From the NCBI RefSeq assembly GCF_032191515.1, contig NC_091395.1, forward strand, positions 34,585,276 through 34,649,275: a DNA stretch of 64,000 bases, given 5' to 3'. The stretch comes from Phaenicophaeus curvirostris. Lineage: Eukaryota > Chordata > Aves > Cuculiformes > Cuculidae. Below the pieces are notes generated by a model. That model did not search any database. It was not told the DNA's origin and saw only the letters and a list, made by a program, of their open reading frames with translations. Shown here in pieces: positions 58,405 to 64,000 of the stretch (position 1 is the first letter of the stretch; each line of letters opens with the position of its first letter). Made by a program: the position numbers and the translations under genes.

Positions 58405-61400
58405 AAATCAAAGATCCTGGCAATAACTGGATGTCAATGCAAAGCAATACTGCTGCTCCCTGCAGGATTTATGGTACAGCATTGTGGTCCAAAACCCCAA
58501 AAGCAGCCCTGGAAAGCCTAAATAGAGCCTGGCCTGCCAGCTGAAGATTTGCCCTGTGTGAAAGCAAGAGACATGGGAAGAAGGCAAATAAATAAATCTT
58601 TCAACAGAAGTATGTGATTAGTCACCTTAAAGAATGCAATTGTCTTCTTGAGAAACTTGTACTAGGCAAAACCCAACATAAATTAGAAATCCAGCCTTGT
58701 ACATAATTAGAGGAATGAAGAGGACATGTATACCGGCCTGCTACAATTTCTTCCCAAATACTCAGTTGATTGTGGGTCATGCGTAAGACTCATGTAACAG
58801 GAAGGATGCAGCAGGATTTTGGTTGTAATGCAACTGTCTGAGGAAAACATAGTGGACACATATACTCCTCTTCTGTATGATGCTTTGTGGATGGATTAGA
58901 GATACAGGGACCTGGACACAGATTCTGAAAAGCAGCATGGAAACTAGACTGACTGAAATTTTGTTTCCCTTCTGATATTGCTTTTTTTATCATGACTTGT
59001 AGAACCCATGAAGCAAGAAATATACAGACAAATGATTGAAGATAACTTGACTCAGGATTAGTCAAGAAATGTTTGGAGGATTTTATGGCATTATTGTACA
59101 AAGCAACTATATATATGCAACCATATCCCTTTCAGATTCTGTCTGTCAATAAGGGGTTTGAATATGATCAAGTAATTTCAGCTTTCCAAATCTCAGATAT
59201 GGAAATCTGCCGCAAACTGCACACACACTGTAATGAAACTGAGGCACGGGACAAGACTCACTCTCTTTACAATGCTTGTATTCCCACTTCTTTAGTAATT
59301 TCTAATAAAGAAGGCATAAATAGCAGTGTTTACAGTCATTTCAACAGAATCCAAGAGTCTTTTGGAAAATTAAAAACCTTAGTTTCTGTGTAACTAAAAT
59401 ACATTGAAATACTGTATGGAAGATAGGGCAGTATTGGCACCAACATTTTCTAGATCTTCATGTCTTCCATGGGTAAACTTGACTGCAGAGCTGCAAGTTG
59501 TCGTCAGGATTCTGATTTCTGGTAGCCATATTTATGGAGTTCCTGTTTCCTAAATAGCCTCCAGTTATTTCAGTTTGCTCATCTTTATTTTCTTCCCCTT
59601 TTAAGCAATTATCAATTAATGAATTATTGATGAAATAAACTATTTCAAGCAAATGGTTCCAAAGTCAGTCTGCAGCTGAATTGGGAGAAAGGCAAAGGTC
59701 AGACAACACTGGCAGTATCATAACATTATATTCAAGTCAGTTTGGGTTTAAAATGCATTTTAATTTTAGTTGCAGTTCAGACTCTACAGGGTTTGCAAAA
59801 CCTGGCTTTTAAGACCTAAATTCCAAAATATCAATAAAAAATAGAGGTCTCACTTCAAACACTATTTAAACCATACAGAATGCATTAGTGGCAAAATATA
59901 TGTTAAAAACTGTGATTTGTAACACATGAAAACTGACAATTTGTATTAATATCATAACTTTGGAGTGTATGGATATAAGCATTCTGATAAATCTGGCTGG
60001 AAGGCGTACTCATCTTGTTATTCACCCTGTAAATTCACTTTTCAATATCAGGACATTTAGATCTTCCCAATAAGCAAGTAGCCAACATTTGTCAGAGGCA
60101 TCTTTTGAAACCTTCACAACAACCTGAGTTTACCCAATTGCTGTAAGAACCCAGGCAAGTTTCCTCTCTTGTACTCAGGGAGAAAATAAAGTTGATGGCT
60201 AGACTCTTGCAGTATCCAGATGTCTATTGATGTGCGACCCAATATTTGTACTGTCACTTAGCTTCTCTGCCTGAAAAACTAGGAAAAACAATCTAATATA
60301 GAGGAAAATATGGCATTATATTTTGTTGCTTGTTCAAACAGTGTAATGTATATACATTATATAATAATATATACACATATATATTTATAGTAATATATTT
60401 ACATATATACAATAATATATATACACTATACTTACATATACACATACACTTGTATACATATATTTTTGAGGGAGTGGTTGTTTAGGAAAAGCAGACTATT
60501 TCTCTGCTTTATTCTGGTTTTTTCACATCATTGAAATAAGCAATTTAAATCATTGTCACTAAAATTTTAAGAGAAAACTTTGTAAATACAATTATGAGGA
60601 ATGAACATAGCACTTACTGATGAATGTAAAACCTTGAAGTCCTTCATATTTCACAATATACCTGGAAAATATGTGGAGAAATTAATCCATCTATTTCTCA
60701 GGTTTCTAAGCGACTGGTGCTCAGAAGACAAATGATAATAAGATTGGATTTCATGTGTTCTTCACAAAATTACCTATTTTTTCATCATTCAAATAGATTA
60801 AAGTAGACTAACTTGTCCTGATGTGTACAGGAAGAAACAGTAATCTAATTTTAAAAAAAAACAACTCTACTTAACTCAACTGCCTTAACATTATGGGACA
60901 GATTCTTTATCAGTTATACACATGCAACTTTTATCAGCTTCTGAGAAAGCATATGGCTCTAAGCACATCTCTCATATTTTAATTGCCACCAAACACACAC
61001 TTACGCACACAGAGACACACATACACAGAGTTCTGTCCCTTCCCCTAGTTCAAATATAGGAATGAGATGGTTTTGAGATTTCAAACATTTTCCTGATCTG
61101 ACTCAGCACAAAAAGTTGAGATCTCATAAATTTTTATAAATAAGCATCCCAAACAAAAGCTTGACTTGAGTTAATTAAAATATTTTGGTAAGATTTTTAT
61201 TCTTTTTAGATGTTACTGTTTGTTCTAAAATGAGGACAAACAATAATAAAAACATCCATATTGCCTATTTTGCTTTTCCCTCACTTATTTTTCAAGAAAA
61301 GACATCATTTGAAGTTGATAATTTCTGCTTTTTTATTTAGATCAATAAGCACTTCCCTTTAAAGCGGCTTTCTAGAGTCTCCTGATCAGTTGTTACCCCA

Positions 61401-63430
61401 ACATTGGATAGAGCTAAAACTCAAAACTGCTTATTTTTTGCATGTCAAGGAATGAAGGCAGTTTTTCTGTCAGTACTGGGAACAGATTAATGTCTAAACA
61501 TGTCTCTAAAGAGCAGAGCAGCAGTATGGTAGGGTGACTGGAGCAGGGGTAGGCTGTAGTCTGCATTCTCTTCCTTATTTTGCTGCCGACTGGACGTATA
61601 ATCCTCAGCAGACTGCGTGGTTTTAATGCCTAGAGGTCAGATCTGGATGCCATGAGTGTTTTGCTGAGAAAAGGACTCATTGTGCATATAACCTGTGTTG
61701 GAAAAACTATTCCTTTGCCAGTGTAATTTATTCCAGTCCTTCACAGTTCATGAGCATCATTCCCAGTAACCATACCTCTTTCTGTCCTCTGAAAAACATT
61801 TGTACTGCACATATAGTTTAAGCCTTCTTTCATCAAGCACAACAGGAATAAGAACAGGGAAATGAATTTGTGCATTGTGTGCGCTGCTGCAAAATTATCA
61901 TGCTCCTTAGCAGCACCAGAACACAAGTAGCTGATTTTCCAGTGACAATTACTATTACTTGCCGTCAGCTACAATGTGAGGAGTGGCTGAGCAGTTCTTT
62001 AGGAAGTCAGGCTGCTCAAACGTGCAACTGTAAAAACCAGTAGCGTATAGCAGCTTAGTTGCCTTTGGTTTGCATGGACATCTCTGGTAAAATGCTGGCA
62101 GACTGAGGACAGAGAGTGTTCGAATGGTTTTGCTGTTTTATCATCATGTTAGTAAGACCTTCAGATCACACTTATTTCATGTTTTGCTGATTCTTATTCT
62201 TTTGAGGAAACATTGGCTTGAGCAACAGAATCTGGGCACTTCCACACCTCTTAAAATACAGTGCTTAGAGAAATGGCCAGTGAAGGAATGAGTGCTGTCA
62301 ACTAGTTAGCACGAGCCATTGGAAAAAACCCTGGGTTTGGTATAGGCAGAATAACTTCACACAAATGCATTCAGGAATCCTATGGAAAATGTAGTCCAGT
62401 GACCTGGCATGGTTACAGCACAGTTTAGCAAGTATGTTACAACAAATTACTCCTTTTAACCATAAGCCGTTCTGTTTCACACTTTTAATGAAGGCCTGTG
62501 CCACACACTAGAATACTTCTCACCTCATTACTACTCATAAAAAGCAATGATCCATTCAAAGGCTCCTCATATCTCCCATATGAGATGTAAAAGAGCCCAC
62601 TCTTTCTCAATTTGGCACAAAAGAGAAGAACAGCTTCTTTCTTCAGCCTTTGATGTCGATCATTAGGATGTTTACTAGATAAAAGAACTGAAAAATCTAT
62701 CTGCGCAACTTCATGTGCTGTCGTGTTCTGCCTCGCAGCCTCTGGCTCCCTATTTATAAATGTAAATCTCTTGCTGTTTAGGGTAGGAAAAACAGCTTCA
62801 AGATTTCTTGTAAGTGATTATTTTGCATTCTCTCTCTCCGTATATATATATTTAAATACAAAAAGTATGTTACAAAAAGGAAAAACAGGGAGAAGAGGGA
62901 GAAATAACAAGTGAACCTGAAGAATATAATAAGGGAGTAAAGCAGAAACCGTGGACTGACTAAAAATTGTGAGACATGCTGTCTGATAAGCAAGTTTTAA
63001 AAAATTATCAGGCCTGAATGCACAAATGCACACATGCACACCACACATGTTCTGCATGTAATTGTGTGCATTTAACAATTCAAGGGCAAAGCTGCAAACA
63101 GCATTTTCTCAAGGAGGAATGATCTTATTTGTTACTAGTAAGCCCATATCCATTGCTTTATTTTCGCTCTTGCTCAAAATTATCCAACAAAGCACATAAT
63201 TCTGGCAGCAATTTTACTATTTCAGTACATCTTAGCAAACCACTTTAGAACAGATTCTACCTTGCCTACGCCAGCACTACAGCAGCAAATGATAAGCTCA
63301 CAGGCATTGAAGTTGGTTTCATAAGGTGACCTAAATTCTTCTCTGCCAGCCTGCTGGGGTTTAATGCACCCCTGGAAATGAGTAGGCTAGAGAGGAGCTG
63401 GGTTATTCCAGAAGGATACTCAGGTGTGCT
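58405..63430. other. Gene-free AT-rich DNA
   Basis: Short chance frames (up to 106 codons at 59073-59393). A gaggcacggg word near 59240 hints at a MIR-like fragment but is too little to call. A (CA)-like tract is at 60990-61027 and (TA)n at 62840-62852. Otherwise nothing is recognised. Confidence 0.5.
60336..60465. repeat. AT-rich TA/TACA microsatellite with a 16-bp palindrome
   Basis: Alternating TA, ATA and TACACA units run for about 130 bp. It contains the perfect palindrome TAATGTATATACATTA at 60344-60359, able to form a cruciform. Probably length-variable. Confidence 0.9.
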
Positions 63431-63431
63431 G

Positions 63432-63454
63432 TTCTGGTTCTGTCAGAACCAGAA
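63432..63454. other. Short perfect hairpin
   Basis: Arms TTCTGGTTCTG (63432-63442) and CAGAACCAGAA (63444-63454) are perfectly complementary with a one-base centre, about 45 bp upstream of the CR1 5' junction. It may be chance. Confidence 0.85.
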
Positions 63455-63498
63455 ATGATCCAACTCCAAATCTATCTTCACAATTGTTCATTTCATTC

Positions 63499-64000
63499 AA
63501 GACCACATCTCAAATACTGTGTTCAGTTCTGGGCCCCTCACCACAAGAAGGATGTTGAGGCTCTGGAGCATGTCCAGAGAAGAGCAATGAAGCTGGTGAA
63601 TGGGCTGGAGAATGAGTCTTACAAGATGTGGCTGAGGGAGCTGGGGTTGTTTAGCCTGGAGAAGAAAAGGCTGAGGGATGACCTCATTGCTCTCTACAAC
63701 TACCTTAAAGGAACTTGTAGAAAGGAGGGAGCTGGCCTCTTCTCCCAAGTGACAGTGGACAGGACAAGAGGGAATGGCCTCAAGCTCCACCAGGGGAGGT
63801 TCAGGCTGGATATCAGAAAAAAAATTTTCACAGAAAGGGTATTGGGCACTGGCAGAGGCTGCCCAGGGAGGTGGTTGATTCACCTTCCCTGGAGGTGTTT
63901 AAGGCACGGGTGGACGAGGCGCTAAGGGGCATGGTTAAGTGTTTGATAGGAATGGTTGGACTCGATGATCCAAGAGGTGTTTTCCAACCTAGTGATTCTG
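63499..64000 (+). mobile_element. CR1 LINE, 5'-truncated, running to the window edge
   Basis: The copy starts inside the RT C-terminal region at RPHLKYCVQFWAPHHKKDVE and reads the same blocks as the 21.9-kb copy (ELGLFSLEKKRL, LIALYNYLKG, QGRFRLDIRKK). It reaches the CR1 3' end TTTTCCAACCTAGTGATTCTG at the last base of the window, so the terminal microsatellite is cut off. The 3' segment contains 'GTTTGATAGGAATGGTTGGA', also present in the 5.73-kb copy, indicating related subfamilies. Confidence 0.96.
63501..63984 (+). pseudogene. CR1 ORF2 C-terminal remnant with a frameshift
   Basis: The remnant retains only the region after the RT catalytic core, so it cannot act. The frame is CR1-like to FTERV (about 63838). 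There one base is missing relative to the 21.9-kb copy (GGGTATTGG against GGGTCATTGG), which throws the frame into an unrelated tail ending at about 63925. The CR1 frame (REVVDSPSLEVF-like) continues in the +1 register. The overlapping 128-codon minus frame (63497-63883) is an antisense shadow. Confidence 0.9.

Noticed and set aside
63497..63883. 128-codon minus frame over the right-hand CR1
   Set aside because: Antisense shadow, similar to the one at 22.4-22.9 kb for the same reason.
1..64000. CRISPR arrays, operons, prophage or bacterial systems
   Set aside because: No regularly spaced repeats, no dense coding, and clear avian CR1 elements show vertebrate nuclear DNA.
1..64000. Endogenous retrovirus or LTR pairs, mitochondrial insertions, known microRNAs
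   Set aside because: No paired LTR-like ends, retroviral protein motifs, mitochondrial gene text or well-known microRNA sequences were spotted by eye; a database search would be decisive.

Overview
The window looks like bird nuclear DNA. It carries three 3'-end fragments of CR1, the dominant avian LINE, each 5'-truncated. The background is AT-rich and gene-poor, CpG is depleted outside one block, and there is no operon, dense ORF packing or prokaryotic signal. The CR1 3' ends carry a 'gtttgataggaatggttgg' variant, which suggests a non-galliform bird; this is from memory and weak. I cannot name the chromosome or locus.

Layout. 1-2.2 kb is AT-rich and featureless. About 2.3-6.75 kb is the only GC- and CpG-rich block. 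It has several CpG-island-like segments, a conserved-looking homeodomain-site-rich stretch with a TATA-like box (about 4.74-5.10 kb), a 310-bp polypurine microsatellite (3.66-3.97 kb), A-rich simple repeats, and a minus-strand CR1 3' end (5.73-5.93 kb). This resembles the promoter or regulatory island of a developmental gene or a long noncoding RNA, but I recognise no coding exon in it. From 6.85 kb to the end the DNA is about 60-65% A+T and desert-like. It is interrupted by a 1.1-kb CR1 fragment (21.91-23.04 kb), a 5'-truncated CR1 running off the right edge (63.50-64.00 kb), degraded relics resembling ancient amniote SINE/MITE-like repeats (about 15.7, 18.7, 37.4, 42.7 and 50.3 kb), microsatellites, and two CTCF-like motifs (38.05 and 56.88 kb, same orientation).

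Genes. No functional protein-coding gene can be supported. The only recognisable protein is the decayed C-terminal half of a CR1 reverse transcriptase, with an in-frame stop and a lost catalytic aspartate. Other ORFs are chance frames, translated microsatellites or antisense shadows of CR1. A few segments have well-formed splice acceptor/donor pairs (36.70-36.80, 57.26-57.52 and 58.18-58.40 kb, plus strand). They could be exons of an unannotated noncoding transcript, but such pairs also occur by chance in this much sequence.

There is no evidence of a new biochemical system. The parts most worth a second look are the orphan CpG-island cluster, the CTCF-like site beside a G-rich tract, and the candidate spliced exons at 57-58 kb.
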